From Emticicia sp040253585 (GTDB taxonomy: Bacteria > Bacteroidota > Bacteroidia > Cytophagales > Spirosomataceae): a DNA stretch of 64,000 nt. How positions within the stretch are numbered: the first letter of the stretch is position 1; each line of letters starts with the position of its first letter. The DNA is taken from positions 1 to 64,000 of the forward strand of contig NZ_JBELAU010000016.1 of assembly GCF_040253585.1 (NCBI RefSeq), read 5' to 3'. Shown in pieces: positions 40,968 through 49,868 of this stretch. The translations under genes and the position numbers were made by a program. Under the pieces are notes generated by a model, which was not told where the DNA came from, did no database searches, and worked only from the letters and a program-made list of their open reading frames with translations.

Positions 40968-42323
40968 TTATTTGGGTAGTAAAAGCGTAAAAGTTGTACC
41001 TTCTGTTTCCGAAGACCTTACCTTGATTTCTCCCTTATGAAGTTGCACGATTCGGCGGGTAAGCGAAAGGCCAACGCCATGCCCTTTAGTATTGCGAGAA
41101 TTTGAACCACGTTTGAAAGGCTCAAAAATTTGGTTGAGTTCGTTTGCAGGAATCACCGAGCCTTCGTTATGAAAATCAATGAGCAAAACTTGATTTTCTA
41201 TCTTGATTTTTACTTCAACTGTGTGTGTAGGCGAAAACTTTGCACCGTTTTCTATCAAATTTATCAAAGCGGTGAAGAGTAAACCTTCATTACCTTTCAC
41301 TTCGGGCATTAGTTCGGCACTATCATCTAAGCTAATCAATATCTGATAATCGGGGTTTTTCTTTAATAATTCGGTACGAATCTGCCAAATAACTTCCAAT
41401 ACATTAACCAATGTATGTTTAAATTTGGTATCATCGGCATCAATGCTTGTAAGATCTAAAAGATTATTAGTCAACTTGTTAAGTTGCTGTACATCATCCA
41501 AAACTGACTGAATCATGAGTTTCAAATCGACTGGATTATCATTGGCCAAAAGCGAAACTTGGATTTGCCCAGTAATGGCAGTGAGTGGGGTTCGTAACTC
41601 ATGCGAAGCGTGGGAGACAAACGAACGTTGCGTCTGAAAAGCATGTTCGAGGCGGTCGAGCATTTGATTAAATCGAATAGAAAGCTGCTCTAACTCATCG
41701 GCTTTATTGCCTTCATCGAGTCTTAAATTCAGTTGAGAGGCACGAATTCTGTCTATTTTCTTAATCATCTGTTGAATCGGGAAGAGCATTCTTCGAGCAA
41801 AAATCCAACCAGTGATGGCACTGATACAAACCAAAAGCAATGCCGAAAAACCTAAGGTTAAGGCCAAATTTCGTTGTTTTTCTAAACCATATTTATCGAC
41901 TGATGATGCCAAAACGATGTAATCTTTGCTATTGTTTTTTATAACAATTCCATACATTTCAAGGTCATTTTCTTCCCAAAAAAGCTCTTTTTGTTTTCTA
42001 ATTTGATTCAGTAGTTCGTGTTTTAGATTGGGGCTATCAGAGCCACTTTCGTAGATTACTTTATCATCAATATCATAAATAATGATTTCTTCTTGATTGA
42101 GAGCCGTGACATTATTTTTATCCAAAAGTTTCAATAAATCAGGACTAATTTCATTTTTATTGAAAATAATAGTAGCTGCCGTAAGGGCTTCCTGACGAAG
42201 ACGGGTTTTGTATTCTTTTTGGCGGTAAACTTCACTCTCGAAGTAAATTACCGCCGAAAAAACAAGCAATAAAACAGAAAAGATGCCCAAAAACAGCACC
42301 GCCATTCGTGTACGAATCGTCAT
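40968..42323 (-). CDS. sensor histidine kinase
   Basis: A 451-residue kinase with TM1 (about 8-28), a periplasmic sensor domain (about 30-150), TM2 (about 155-173), a HAMP region, HisKA with the phosphoaccepting SHELRTPL (His241), and an HATPase domain (INLIENGAKFSP N box; HGVGLSLTRRIVQLHKGEI G boxes). It overlaps the response regulator gene by ATGA, so the pair is translationally coupled. Signal unknown. The neighbours SPFH and TerC are possible but unproven targets. Confidence 0.95.
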   Translation of the reverse strand: MTIRTRMAVLFLGIFSVLLLVFSAVIYFESEVYRQKEYKTRLRQEALTAATIIFNKNEISPDLLKLLDKNNVTALNQEEIIIYDIDDKVIYESGSDSPNLKHELLNQIRKQKELFWEENDLEMYGIVIKNNSKDYIVLASSVDKYGLEKQRNLALTLGFSALLLVCISAITGWIFARRMLFPIQQMIKKIDRIRASQLNLRLDEGNKADELEQLSIRFNQMLDRLEHAFQTQRSFVSHASHELRTPLTAITGQIQVSLLANDNPVDLKLMIQSVLDDVQQLNKLTNNLLDLTSIDADDTKFKHTLVNVLEVIWQIRTELLKKNPDYQILISLDDSAELMPEVKGNEGLLFTALINLIENGAKFSPTHTVEVKIKIENQVLLIDFHNEGSVIPANELNQIFEPFKRGSNSRNTKGHGVGLSLTRRIVQLHKGEIKVRSSETEGTTFTLLLPK

Positions 42324-43009
42324 TTATTTTTTAGCATATAGCCCATTCCTACAATCGTATGAATGAGCTTATTTGAAAACCCTTTATCAATTTTATTACG
42401 TAAATAATTGACATAAACTTCGATAAAATTTGTGCCAGTATCAAAATTTATATCCCACACTTTTTCGGCAATATCTACTTTCGATACTACCCTGCCTTTG
42501 TTTAGCATCAAATATTCGAGCAAACTAAATTCTTTGGCAGTAAGCTCCACAACCTTTCCCTCACGACGAGCAACTTTTTCTTTTAAATCTAACTCTAAAT
42601 CGGCTTCTTTAAGTTTTTCGGAAGGTTGCTCTATTTCGATAGTTCGTTTGAGTAAGGCTTTTACTCTCACCAAAAGCTCCATAAAATCGAAGGGTTTTAC
42701 CATGTAATCATCAGTGCCGACTTCAAAACCAGATAATTTATCGGCTACGCTTCCGAGAGCAGTTAGCATCAAAATCGGAATTTTAGTATTTTTCTGACGA
42801 ACGTACTCACAAAATTCCAAACCACTCATATCGGGCAATCCAATATCGAGTATGATAAGATCGAACGAATCTTCTTCAAAAAAACGTTTGGCTTCATTCC
42901 CTGTTTCGGCAACCTCTGCTTCAAAATTTTGAGTTTGTAGGCCTTTTTTGATGAAAGTTGCTACTTTTACCTCATCTTCAACGATGAGTATTTTCTTATT
43001 TTCTATCAT
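42320..43009 (-). CDS. OmpR-family response regulator
   Basis: A 229-residue protein with an N-terminal receiver (phosphoacceptor Asp55 in LIILDIGLPD, acidic pair EDE at 11-13, Thr83 and Lys105 region) and a C-terminal OmpR winged helix (VELTAKEFSLLEYLMLNKGR, NFIEVYVNYLRNKIDKGF). It forms an operon with the histidine kinase downstream and should control transcription after phosphorylation by it. Confidence 0.95.
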   Translation of the reverse strand: MIENKKILIVEDEVKVATFIKKGLQTQNFEAEVAETGNEAKRFFEEDSFDLIILDIGLPDMSGLEFCEYVRQKNTKIPILMLTALGSVADKLSGFEVGTDDYMVKPFDFMELLVRVKALLKRTIEIEQPSEKLKEADLELDLKEKVARREGKVVELTAKEFSLLEYLMLNKGRVVSKVDIAEKVWDINFDTGTNFIEVYVNYLRNKIDKGFSNKLIHTIVGMGYMLKNK

Positions 43010-43037
43010 AGTCTTGTTGATGTTCTTGTTATTTCCG

Positions 43038-43730
43038 TTATGCTTTCTTGACGGTTTTCATCTGAATAATATCAACCAAAAATGCAAATGCCATCGAGAA
43101 GTAAATATATCCTTTCGGAATTTCAAAATGAAGCCCTTCGGCCAATAAAGATACGCCTATCATCATCAAAAAACACAGAGCAAGTATCTTAAACGAAGGA
43201 TGTTTCCGAATAAATTCGCTGATTGGCTTTGAAGCTACCAACATAATGCCTACCGTAACAACAACTGCGGTGTACATCACCCAAAGTTGCTGCACCATTC
43301 CGACCGCCGTAATGATAGAGTCAATCGAAAACACCAAATCTAAAATAATGACTTCTGATAGGAGTTTAGAAAAGCTACTTTTTGCGGGTTCGGTGTGAGG
43401 TTTATCAGCATCGTCCTCGGTTTTATGATAAATTTCTTTGGTGCTTTTATAAACCAAAAAAAGTCCTCCTGCAATCAAAATTAATCCTTTTCCTGAAATA
43501 TCTTTACCCATGACCGAAAAAAGCGTTTGGTCAAGTTTAAGTATCCACGATATAATACCGAGCAAAAGTAAACGCATGACCATTGCAAGGCCAATACCCC
43601 AGTAGCGTAATTTGTTTCGTTGGTTCTCTGGGAGTTTATCGGCCAGAATTGAAATAAAAATGATGTTATCAATTCCTAAAATTACTTCTAAGGCAATCAA
43701 GGATAGCAAAGGCACTATTATATCTAACAT
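43038..43730 (-). CDS. TerC-family integral membrane protein
   Basis: A 230-residue polytopic protein with about seven membrane segments and the TerC signature: the first-helix acids IALEVILGIDNIIFISILA and a repeat-related VIILDLVFSIDSIITAVGM. Members are linked to Mn2+ or metal ion homeostasis and efflux, and to tellurite resistance in the founding case. The acidic residues in the two D-N/D-S motifs fit a cation path. It lies just upstream of the two-component genes on the same strand. Confidence 0.92.
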   Translation of the reverse strand: MLDIIVPLLSLIALEVILGIDNIIFISILADKLPENQRNKLRYWGIGLAMVMRLLLLGIISWILKLDQTLFSVMGKDISGKGLILIAGGLFLVYKSTKEIYHKTEDDADKPHTEPAKSSFSKLLSEVIILDLVFSIDSIITAVGMVQQLWVMYTAVVVTVGIMLVASKPISEFIRKHPSFKILALCFLMMIGVSLLAEGLHFEIPKGYIYFSMAFAFLVDIIQMKTVKKA

Positions 43731-43768
43731 TTCTCTTCTATATTATTTTGTTTTATGCGTAAGATAAG

Positions 43769-43799
43769 AAAAAAGCAGTCGAATATCAACTGCTTTTTT
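43769..43799 (-). terminator. hairpin AAAAAAGCAGT / ACTGCTTTTTT
   Basis: An 11-bp stem flanked by A and T runs, upstream of terC and downstream of the RelE-type toxin gene on the minus strand. It should terminate the TA operon, and can act on either strand. Confidence 0.8.
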
Positions 43800-43888
43800 G
43801 GCTACTCTAAACTAAAAACTGAACTTTTCCTATTATGATGGTACAAAGCTACAACACCTAAATTAGAACCAAGTTAAGCTCATATTAG

Positions 43889-43922
43889 AAAAGGCTTAGA
43901 ATTTTGAAATTCTAAGCCTTTT
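43889..43922 (-). terminator. hairpin AAAAGGCTTAGAATT / AATTCTAAGCCTTTT
   Basis: A 15-bp perfect stem with a 4-base loop, 37 bases after the toxin gene stop. With the 43769 hairpin it gives tandem terminators before terC. Confidence 0.85.
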
Positions 43923-43958
43923 TAGCAGAAATTATAATTATTTGGTCAGATATATCAT

Positions 43959-44252
43959 TCAAAATCTAAGGGTATCGGGGTCTATTCGAGCATCTAAAAC
44001 ACTTAAAATTATTATATGCTCGTCCGTTACTTCATAATAACAAACGGTATTTTTATGTATAACACACCTTCTAACCCGCTCATTTTTAATTGATTTAGGA
44101 TACATAAAAGGCATTTTCTCAATAAAAAGCAGTTTTTCTGAAAGATTTACCAAAAAATCAGTTTTAACTTGGTTTGAAAACTGTATTTTAAGAAAAGAAG
44201 CAATATGTTCTATATCTTCTTTAGCATTATCAGTAATAACAACTTCTCTCAT
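43959..44252 (-). CDS. RelE/ParE-family toxin
   Basis: A 97-residue protein with the RelE/ParE layout: ITDNAKEDIEHIASFLKIQF (helical hairpin), LFIEKMPFMYPKSIKNERVRRCV (strand pair), HKNTVCYYEVTDEHIIILSVLDARIDP (the ending strand with the typical DxRxxP). ParE-type proteins poison gyrase and RelE types cut mRNA; which one applies is not decided by sequence. It overlaps the antitoxin gene by ATGA. Confidence 0.85.
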   Translation of the reverse strand: MREVVITDNAKEDIEHIASFLKIQFSNQVKTDFLVNLSEKLLFIEKMPFMYPKSIKNERVRRCVIHKNTVCYYEVTDEHIIILSVLDARIDPDTLRF

Positions 44253-44470
44253 TCAGCTATTAGTTTACCAATAAAATCGTTAGCCGATGAATATCTACCT
44301 GCATCAGCATCATCTAATCCTTTTTGAATACGTTCTTTAACATTGGGCGAGATTGAATCCCAAAAATCTCCTTTGGGTTTTACTTTCTCAAACGATATAT
44401 CCATGTATTTCAAGAGACCTTCTAACACTTTTTCCTGCTCGCTATTGACTTCTAAAATTAATGTTGACAT
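44249..44470 (-). CDS. antitoxin paired with the RelE/ParE toxin
   Basis: A 73-residue acidic protein: a short N-terminal strand (STLILEVNSEQEKVLEGLL), a central region (ISFEKVKPKGDFWDSISPNV) and a helical C-terminus (RIQKGLDDADAGRYSSANDF). This matches many Bacteroidota antitoxins coupled to RelE-type toxins. It is the first gene of the coupled pair. Confidence 0.75.
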   Translation of the reverse strand: MSTLILEVNSEQEKVLEGLLKYMDISFEKVKPKGDFWDSISPNVKERIQKGLDDADAGRYSSANDFIGKLIAE

Positions 44471-44534
44471 ACTTTGAAAAGTTTAGTAATCAAATATATA
44501 GATTTTAAATATTTGTATCAAGAAAAACATCATA

Positions 44535-45779
44535 CTATTTCTTCAAAATCCCTTCCAAAACCTTAATATCGCCATCAACTTTTGGTGGAGTAATTCCTAA
44601 AATTGCCGCTACGAACGGATAAACATGGATATTATCGAAAACAGGAATTTTTATACCCGCTTTGATGTTTGGCCCTTTGGCGTAGAAAATCGCTCCCATT
44701 TCAGGGGTTATGCTTGGGTCGAAACCATGAACACCCCAAACGGCACGAGTTTCGGGCTTTTTAGCTAACGATTCTTTTGAATAAATGCTGTATGCTGGCT
44801 CTACTACAAAAAATAAATCACCAATGCGAGGGTGAGTATTAAAATGCAGTTTTGCAGGAATTTCAGCCTTTTTATAAACCTTAAAGTGCGATTCTCTTGC
44901 TTTTACTACGTTGTAAATCGAGTCTTCTTTAGCTTTATTTTTCACAAAAATATTAGCGTGTGTGCTGTTATTCACGAAAATAAAATCGTCTTTCGGTAAA
45001 CCTGCCAAAATATCTTCTTGGTAAATAAAATACTCTGGTTTGTTTTGCATTTCATACATTCCGTGGTCGGCTACTAAGATTACATTTACTGGCAAATCTA
45101 TTTTCTTCAAACCTTCCACCAACATTCCAACTAAACTATCGGCTTCCATAACTGCTTCTTTGGTTTTCTGTCCGTTAGGGCCATATTCGTGGCCTTGCGT
45201 ATCAACCATCGAAAAATAAATCGTCATCAAATGCGGGCGTTCGGCTTCGGGTAATTTCAACCAATCGAAGACGGCGTTTACACGGTTTTTGTGCGGCACG
45301 GCATCATCAAATCTATGATAATAACTCGGAAATTCTCCCTCAATGCGAGCTTCCGAACCCACCCAAAAATACGAAGCCGATTTCATACCGTTTTGCTGCA
45401 CCAATTGCCAAAGCGGCAAACCACCATAATAATACGAGTCTTCGACCTTTGCTCGTTGACGAATCGAGTAAAAAGTATCTCGACCTTTATCATAGAAAGT
45501 ATTATCCACCAAGCCATGATTGCCAGGGTAAAGCCCCGTGACAAGCGTATAATGATTCGGAAAAGTTTTACTCGGAAATGAAGGACGCATCATTTCGGCC
45601 GCTGCTCCTTGCTTGATAAACTCTTTGATATTGGGGGTATTGTATTTTTCTACGTAATCGTGGCGAAATCCATCAAACGAAACCATTACTATGTATGGTT
45701 TATTATTTTGAGCGAAAACTACAAAGTTTGGTATAAAGAACAGGAGTAAACAAAGGGTCTTTCTGAAGAATGAAAACAT
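44535..45779 (-). CDS. secreted alkaline-phosphatase-family nucleotide pyrophosphatase/phosphodiesterase
   Basis: A 414-residue exported enzyme (signal peptide ending VVFAQ) of the ENPP type: metal site SFDGFRHDYVEKY, nucleophile Thr in SFPSKTFPNHYTLVTGLYPG, DTQGHEYGPNG (metal ligands), LVADHGMYE and NTHPRIGD. Such enzymes hydrolyse phosphodiester or pyrophosphate bonds in nucleotides, including NAD and ADP-ribose. It sits next to, though divergent from, a nucleoside hydrolase, which suggests extracellular nucleotide breakdown. Confidence 0.9.
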   Translation of the reverse strand: MFSFFRKTLCLLLFFIPNFVVFAQNNKPYIVMVSFDGFRHDYVEKYNTPNIKEFIKQGAAAEMMRPSFPSKTFPNHYTLVTGLYPGNHGLVDNTFYDKGRDTFYSIRQRAKVEDSYYYGGLPLWQLVQQNGMKSASYFWVGSEARIEGEFPSYYHRFDDAVPHKNRVNAVFDWLKLPEAERPHLMTIYFSMVDTQGHEYGPNGQKTKEAVMEADSLVGMLVEGLKKIDLPVNVILVADHGMYEMQNKPEYFIYQEDILAGLPKDDFIFVNNSTHANIFVKNKAKEDSIYNVVKARESHFKVYKKAEIPAKLHFNTHPRIGDLFFVVEPAYSIYSKESLAKKPETRAVWGVHGFDPSITPEMGAIFYAKGPNIKAGIKIPVFDNIHVYPFVAAILGITPPKVDGDIKVLEGILKK

Positions 45780-45958
45780 TTTTTGTTGTTAGTTAAAGAT
45801 GAAAACAGAGGGTAAAATTATGGATTATCAACAAAATTTTAGCATTCTTTGAAAAAGGTTTTTGTAAAACACTCGTCAGTAATAAAATCAAGAATAGAAT
45901 ATTGTAAAACAATGAAAAAATTGTATTTAATTTGAGCATATTTTTTGACCAAAACCTC

Positions 45959-46906
45959 ATGAAAAAACTCCTTCTACTTGGTATTCTTTGCTTAGTATTC
46001 ATTTCTGTACAAGCTCAAAAACAAAAAGTAATCCTTGATTGCGATTTAGGCGATGACATTGACGATGCCTACGCCGTGGCATTAATGTTGTCCAGTACCG
46101 ATAAATTTGAAATTTTGGGCATAACAACTTGCTACGGACGCACCAACGACCGTGCTGAATTAGCCTGCAAAATGCTCTATGAAACTGGTTTGGAACAGAT
46201 TCCAGTAGCTATGGGACGAAATACTTCAAACATAGACGAACGTGCAAATTGGTACGCCGAGCAATATTATTGGTCGAAAGGGTTCAGTAAAGTCAAGCCG
46301 ATTAAGCAATCAGGGGCAGATTTTATTATCGAACAACTACGCAAATATCCAAATGAAGTGATTTTATTTTCGGTTGGGCCAGTCACCAATATGAAAGATA
46401 TTATTGAAAAAGACCCACAAGCATTGAAACTGGCCAAGAAAGTAATTGCGATGTTTGGTTCGTTTTATATTGGGTATAACGGTAGTCCAACCATCAACCC
46501 CGAATGGAATGTGAAAGTAGATATTGAAGCTTCTAAAAAGTTTGTTAATTCGGGAGCAAACATCGTTTATGCAGGGCTTGACATTACTGCTTTTGTGAAA
46601 TGGGATAAAATGATGCAAGAAAGATTGCTTTACCGCCAAAGTCCACTTACCAATGCACTTTGTGGCCTCAAAACTCTCTGGTCGAATACGGCAACCCCTA
46701 CTCTTTTTGATGCAGTAGCCATTGGAATGGCACTATACCCCGATTTATTCAAAACCGAAAAAGTTTTCATTGAAGTTGATGACAAAGGTTATACTCGCAT
46801 GGATAAAACCAAAATACCCAATGCCGAAATTGGCGTGAGTATCAACACAGAAGAGTTTTTGAAGCGAATCATGGATGTTTATTTAAAACAGAATTTAGGA
46901 AGATGA
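45959..46906 (+). CDS. secreted nucleoside hydrolase
   Basis: Starts at the ATG at 45959 with a signal peptide (MKKLLLLGILCLVFISVQAQ). The 315-residue protein has the metal-binding motif of inosine/uridine hydrolases (KVILDCDLGDDIDDAYAVAL, DxDxxxxDD) and conserved ILFSVGPVTNM and NPEWNVKVDIEASKKFV. It splits nucleosides into base and ribose outside the cytoplasm. Its stop overlaps the ribokinase start by ATGA, so ribose is plausibly phosphorylated by that enzyme after uptake. Confidence 0.92.
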   Translation: MKKLLLLGILCLVFISVQAQKQKVILDCDLGDDIDDAYAVALMLSSTDKFEILGITTCYGRTNDRAELACKMLYETGLEQIPVAMGRNTSNIDERANWYAEQYYWSKGFSKVKPIKQSGADFIIEQLRKYPNEVILFSVGPVTNMKDIIEKDPQALKLAKKVIAMFGSFYIGYNGSPTINPEWNVKVDIEASKKFVNSGANIVYAGLDITAFVKWDKMMQERLLYRQSPLTNALCGLKTLWSNTATPTLFDAVAIGMALYPDLFKTEKVFIEVDDKGYTRMDKTKIPNAEIGVSINTEEFLKRIMDVYLKQNLGR

Positions 46907-47859
46907 AAGAAAATAGCCCCACCCTAAATCCCTCCCCGATGGAGAGGGACTTGAACAGAGGAAAAAATATATTCGTTATCGGGAGTTCAAATACTGATAT
47001 GGTCGTAAAATCTGAGAAATTACCAGCTGCTGGGGAAACCATTCTTGGAGGTACGTTTCTGATGAATGCAGGCGGAAAAGGTGCAAATCAGGCAGTAGCT
47101 GCTGCAAAATTGGGTGCAGAGGTAACTTTTGTTAGTAAAGTTGGAGATGATATTTTCGGCAAACAAGCCATTCAAGGCTTTCAGAAAGAAGGGATTAATA
47201 CTGATTTTGTGTTTACTGATGTAGAAAATCCTTCGGGCGTGGCTTTGATTTTGGTTGATGCCAAAGGCGAAAACAGCATTGCAGTAGCTTCGGGTGCAAA
47301 TGGAAATTTGCAAATATCGGAAGTAGCAAAAGCGATTGAACGAATTTCGACGAATGACACGGTTTTACTGCAACTCGAAATTCCGATTCCGACCGTGGAA
47401 TTTGCCATCAAAAAATGCTATGAAAGTGGTGCAAAAGTTATATTAAATCCAGCTCCAGCACAAATGCTCGACGAAACTGTTTTCCAGTATCTCGACATCA
47501 TCACACCCAATGAAACCGAAGCTGAATTATTAACAGGAATAAAAGTTACAGACCTCGAAACTGCCGAACAAGCCGCTCTCAAATTCCACGAAAAAGGTGT
47601 AAAAAATGTCATTATTACGCTGGGTTCAAAAGGGGCATATTTACACAATTCGACTACCAATCGTTTAATTACTGCTCCTGTCGTTAAAGCTGTTGACACT
47701 ACTGCCGCTGGCGATGTCTTCAACGGTGCTTTGGCGGTTGCACTCTCTGAAGGAAATGATTTAGAACAAGCAATTGAGTTTGCCTGCAAAGCAGCCGCCA
47801 TTTCGGTTACTCGTATGGGAGCTCAAGCTTCTGCTCCTTTGCGGAGTGATGTATGTTAA
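46903..47859 (+). CDS. rbsK: ribokinase
   Basis: A 318-residue PfkB-family sugar kinase: IFVIGSSNTDMVVKSEKLPA, GGTFLMNAGGKGANQAVAAA (substrate motif), ITPNETEAELLTG, and the C-terminal catalytic TAPVVKAVDTTAAGDVFNGA (DTxAAGD with the base Asp). This fits ribokinase, which makes ribose 5-phosphate. The first 20 residues (ENSPTLNPSPMERDLNRGK) are not part of the fold and come from a repeat at 46927-46950; an in-frame Met at residue 13 would shorten them. Cotranslated with the nucleoside hydrolase. Confidence 0.92.
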   Translation: MKENSPTLNPSPMERDLNRGKNIFVIGSSNTDMVVKSEKLPAAGETILGGTFLMNAGGKGANQAVAAAKLGAEVTFVSKVGDDIFGKQAIQGFQKEGINTDFVFTDVENPSGVALILVDAKGENSIAVASGANGNLQISEVAKAIERISTNDTVLLQLEIPIPTVEFAIKKCYESGAKVILNPAPAQMLDETVFQYLDIITPNETEAELLTGIKVTDLETAEQAALKFHEKGVKNVIITLGSKGAYLHNSTTNRLITAPVVKAVDTTAAGDVFNGALAVALSEGNDLEQAIEFACKAAAISVTRMGAQASAPLRSDVC

Positions 47860-47926
47860 TTTTCAATGTCTTGGTTCTTGCCATTTGTTTACATAGTTTT
47901 GTGTAAACCTATTTCAGGACAAGACA

Positions 47927-48775
47927 ATGAATACAAATAGAACAGAGGTTTTATTAGAAAAATGGAAAAGTGAAAATTCTAAAAACTTAAATGCGGGAAT
48001 TAAACTTTTTCCTAAACATATTAGAGAAAAATTAGACCTTTCCATTTACTCTCTAAACATTCTTGAAGAGCATATTTTAAACGTTTTTACTTTAGACTCA
48101 TTACCTTCGTTACAAACGGATAAAATGTTAGATTTTTGTGTGAGATACATTGGAGAAGTTTTAATAAAAAATTTAACAACTGCATATTGGGACATAAATA
48201 TTGAAAAAGTCAATGGTAAAAAAAAATACCTTCCAATTATTTCTGGATTGATAGTTTCAGTCACGCCTATTACTGAAATTAAAAGGACTCTCTATTTTAA
48301 TACCAAAGGCACTCTATACAAAAATATAAATGGTGAAGTTCAAGAAAATGGAGGTTATACTTATGTTTATGATAATAAAAATGTGTGTTTTGAAACATAT
48401 GAAAACTTTATTTTAATAGGTCAATTTTCAAACTTCGATTTAGATAATTTTATAGATAGAGTTAAAAGAACCTTTTCTTCAAAAGAATTTGTAATAGAAG
48501 TTGAGGGAGAAATCATTTATATAAAAATAAAAAACTGGGTAGTTAAACTTTCAATAAATGAATCCTCATCAGTTCTTCAAGAATCTCAAGAAATGGCAGA
48601 AATGATACAAGACTCAGAAAAGCGAAAGCAAATATCTACTTGTTCAAAAAGAATAGAAATGATAGCTACTGAAGACCTGAATATGGACTATTTCAATGAA
48701 CATCTTTATATTCTTGAAACTGTACAAGAGTTTACAGATGTTTTTATTTTTAATCCTCATAGTGGGTTTATGTAA
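47927..48775 (+). CDS. unknown AT-rich-coded protein, 282 aa
   Basis: A 282-residue soluble protein with no signal peptide and a helical N-terminal part (LFPKHIREKLDLSIYSLNILEEHILNVF) followed by a beta-rich domain. FCVRYIGEVLIKNLTTAYWDI recalls the start of DUF3806-type domains, but this is only a resemblance. Its codons are clearly more AT-rich than those of neighbouring genes. That, and its position splitting the nucleoside-salvage genes, suggest a later insertion. It could be an immunity-like protein; nothing in the sequence proves it. Confidence 0.55.
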   Translation: MNTNRTEVLLEKWKSENSKNLNAGIKLFPKHIREKLDLSIYSLNILEEHILNVFTLDSLPSLQTDKMLDFCVRYIGEVLIKNLTTAYWDINIEKVNGKKKYLPIISGLIVSVTPITEIKRTLYFNTKGTLYKNINGEVQENGGYTYVYDNKNVCFETYENFILIGQFSNFDLDNFIDRVKRTFSSKEFVIEVEGEIIYIKIKNWVVKLSINESSSVLQESQEMAEMIQDSEKRKQISTCSKRIEMIATEDLNMDYFNEHLYILETVQEFTDVFIFNPHSGFM

Positions 48776-48796
48776 TCTGTATTCTTTGTAACCCCG

Positions 48797-48823
48797 CTCT
48801 GCGAAGAATATTTCTTCGCAGAG
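48797..48823 (+). terminator. hairpin after the unknown gene
   Basis: CTCTGCGAAGAA pairs perfectly with TTCTTCGCAGAG around TAT, followed by GCATTTTAA. It lies between two convergent genes and is probably a shared terminator, although the T run is short. Confidence 0.6.
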
Positions 48824-48849
48824 GCATTTTAACATCTCCTGATGTTAAA

Positions 48850-49689
48850 CTATCTTAAGTTACAAACCAAAATAAACGATGCCGTTTCCGCCTCGTCAAT
48901 CACGAGTGTTACTCTATTTCCTATCTTCAAATCAGCTTTAGAAACAAGCCCCATTGAATTTTTAATTGTAGTGCCATTGGTAAACTTAACAGTCTGCACA
49001 ACGCCATCATTTCTTCTGATATTTAGTGAGCTATCTCCTACTTCAATTATCTGTCCTGTGCCACCAGTACCATTGCAAGGGTCATCGCCTTGTAACATAA
49101 CATCTTTATTATCCGAATTTATATTCGTAGCATTTTTTCTAAAATTTATTGGCTGTTCCTTCGGATAAATGGCATATAAAATGGTGACACAGACCACAAT
49201 AATAAGAATTGTGGCAGCAATTATGGCTTTGTAATTTTTTAATCGCACCCATTGTGCGACAATCAAAAAAGTCCAATAGCCAATCATCAGACCAAGTGCA
49301 TTCAATATGATGTCGTCTATATCAAAAATGCCCACTCCTAATGCTACCTGCGGCAGTTCAATGCAAAAACCAGCGATAATGGCAATAATAAGCAAGCTTT
49401 TCCATTTCAAATTTGGGTAAATGCAAGGCACAAGAAAGCCAATTGGCACAAGTAATGCGATATTTCCGATTAAATTAACTCCCGCAATAATTAATCCTTT
49501 ATGCCCCAAAAGATAAGGCAAAATGGTCTTGAAAGGCACAAAATTTGGTCCATGACCTGCATTTGTTCCCGAAAAATTCAACATGAGTTGGCCTATTCTA
49601 ATAGTTGGCATATCCTTAAAGACCATAACCTTGATTAGGATTGCACAATAGATTATGAAAACAGATATTGAAAGTAATCGCTTCTTCAT
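48850..49689 (-). CDS. VanZ-family membrane protein with a C-terminal extracytoplasmic domain
   Basis: A 279-residue protein. The N-terminal half is VanZ-like: an initial membrane helix, NFVPFKTILPYL, NLIGNIALLVPIGFLVP, ELPQVALGVGIFDIDDIILNALGLMIGY with the typical FDIDD motif, then two more helices. After the last membrane segment a 100-residue domain (residues about 180-279) with a GTGGTGQIIEVGDSSLNIRR beta pattern is fused. VanZ proteins are linked to glycopeptide tolerance and surface polymers. The added domain is unrecognised. Confidence 0.85.
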   Translation of the reverse strand: MKKRLLSISVFIIYCAILIKVMVFKDMPTIRIGQLMLNFSGTNAGHGPNFVPFKTILPYLLGHKGLIIAGVNLIGNIALLVPIGFLVPCIYPNLKWKSLLIIAIIAGFCIELPQVALGVGIFDIDDIILNALGLMIGYWTFLIVAQWVRLKNYKAIIAATILIIVVCVTILYAIYPKEQPINFRKNATNINSDNKDVMLQGDDPCNGTGGTGQIIEVGDSSLNIRRNDGVVQTVKFTNGTTIKNSMGLVSKADLKIGNRVTLVIDEAETASFILVCNLR

Positions 49690-49806
49690 TGTTTTGTGAG
49701 TAAATGTTTCAAATTATTTGTCCAAAATTAATCTCTCAATAAAGCAAGAATAAAAGAATGTTCTGAAACCCTCAAAATTTGTGATGAATTTAGTATTTTA
49801 ACAATT

Positions 49807-49814
49807 TATTTTTG
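49807..49814 (+). promoter_or_regulatory. candidate -7 box upstream of the ADP-ribosylglycohydrolase gene
   Basis: TATTTTTG fits TAnnTTTG, 55 bases before the start at 49869. Confidence 0.4.
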
Positions 49815-49868
49815 TACATTAACCTTGTTTTACACGACAATAAAAAAAAACAATAACTCAACCTTAAC

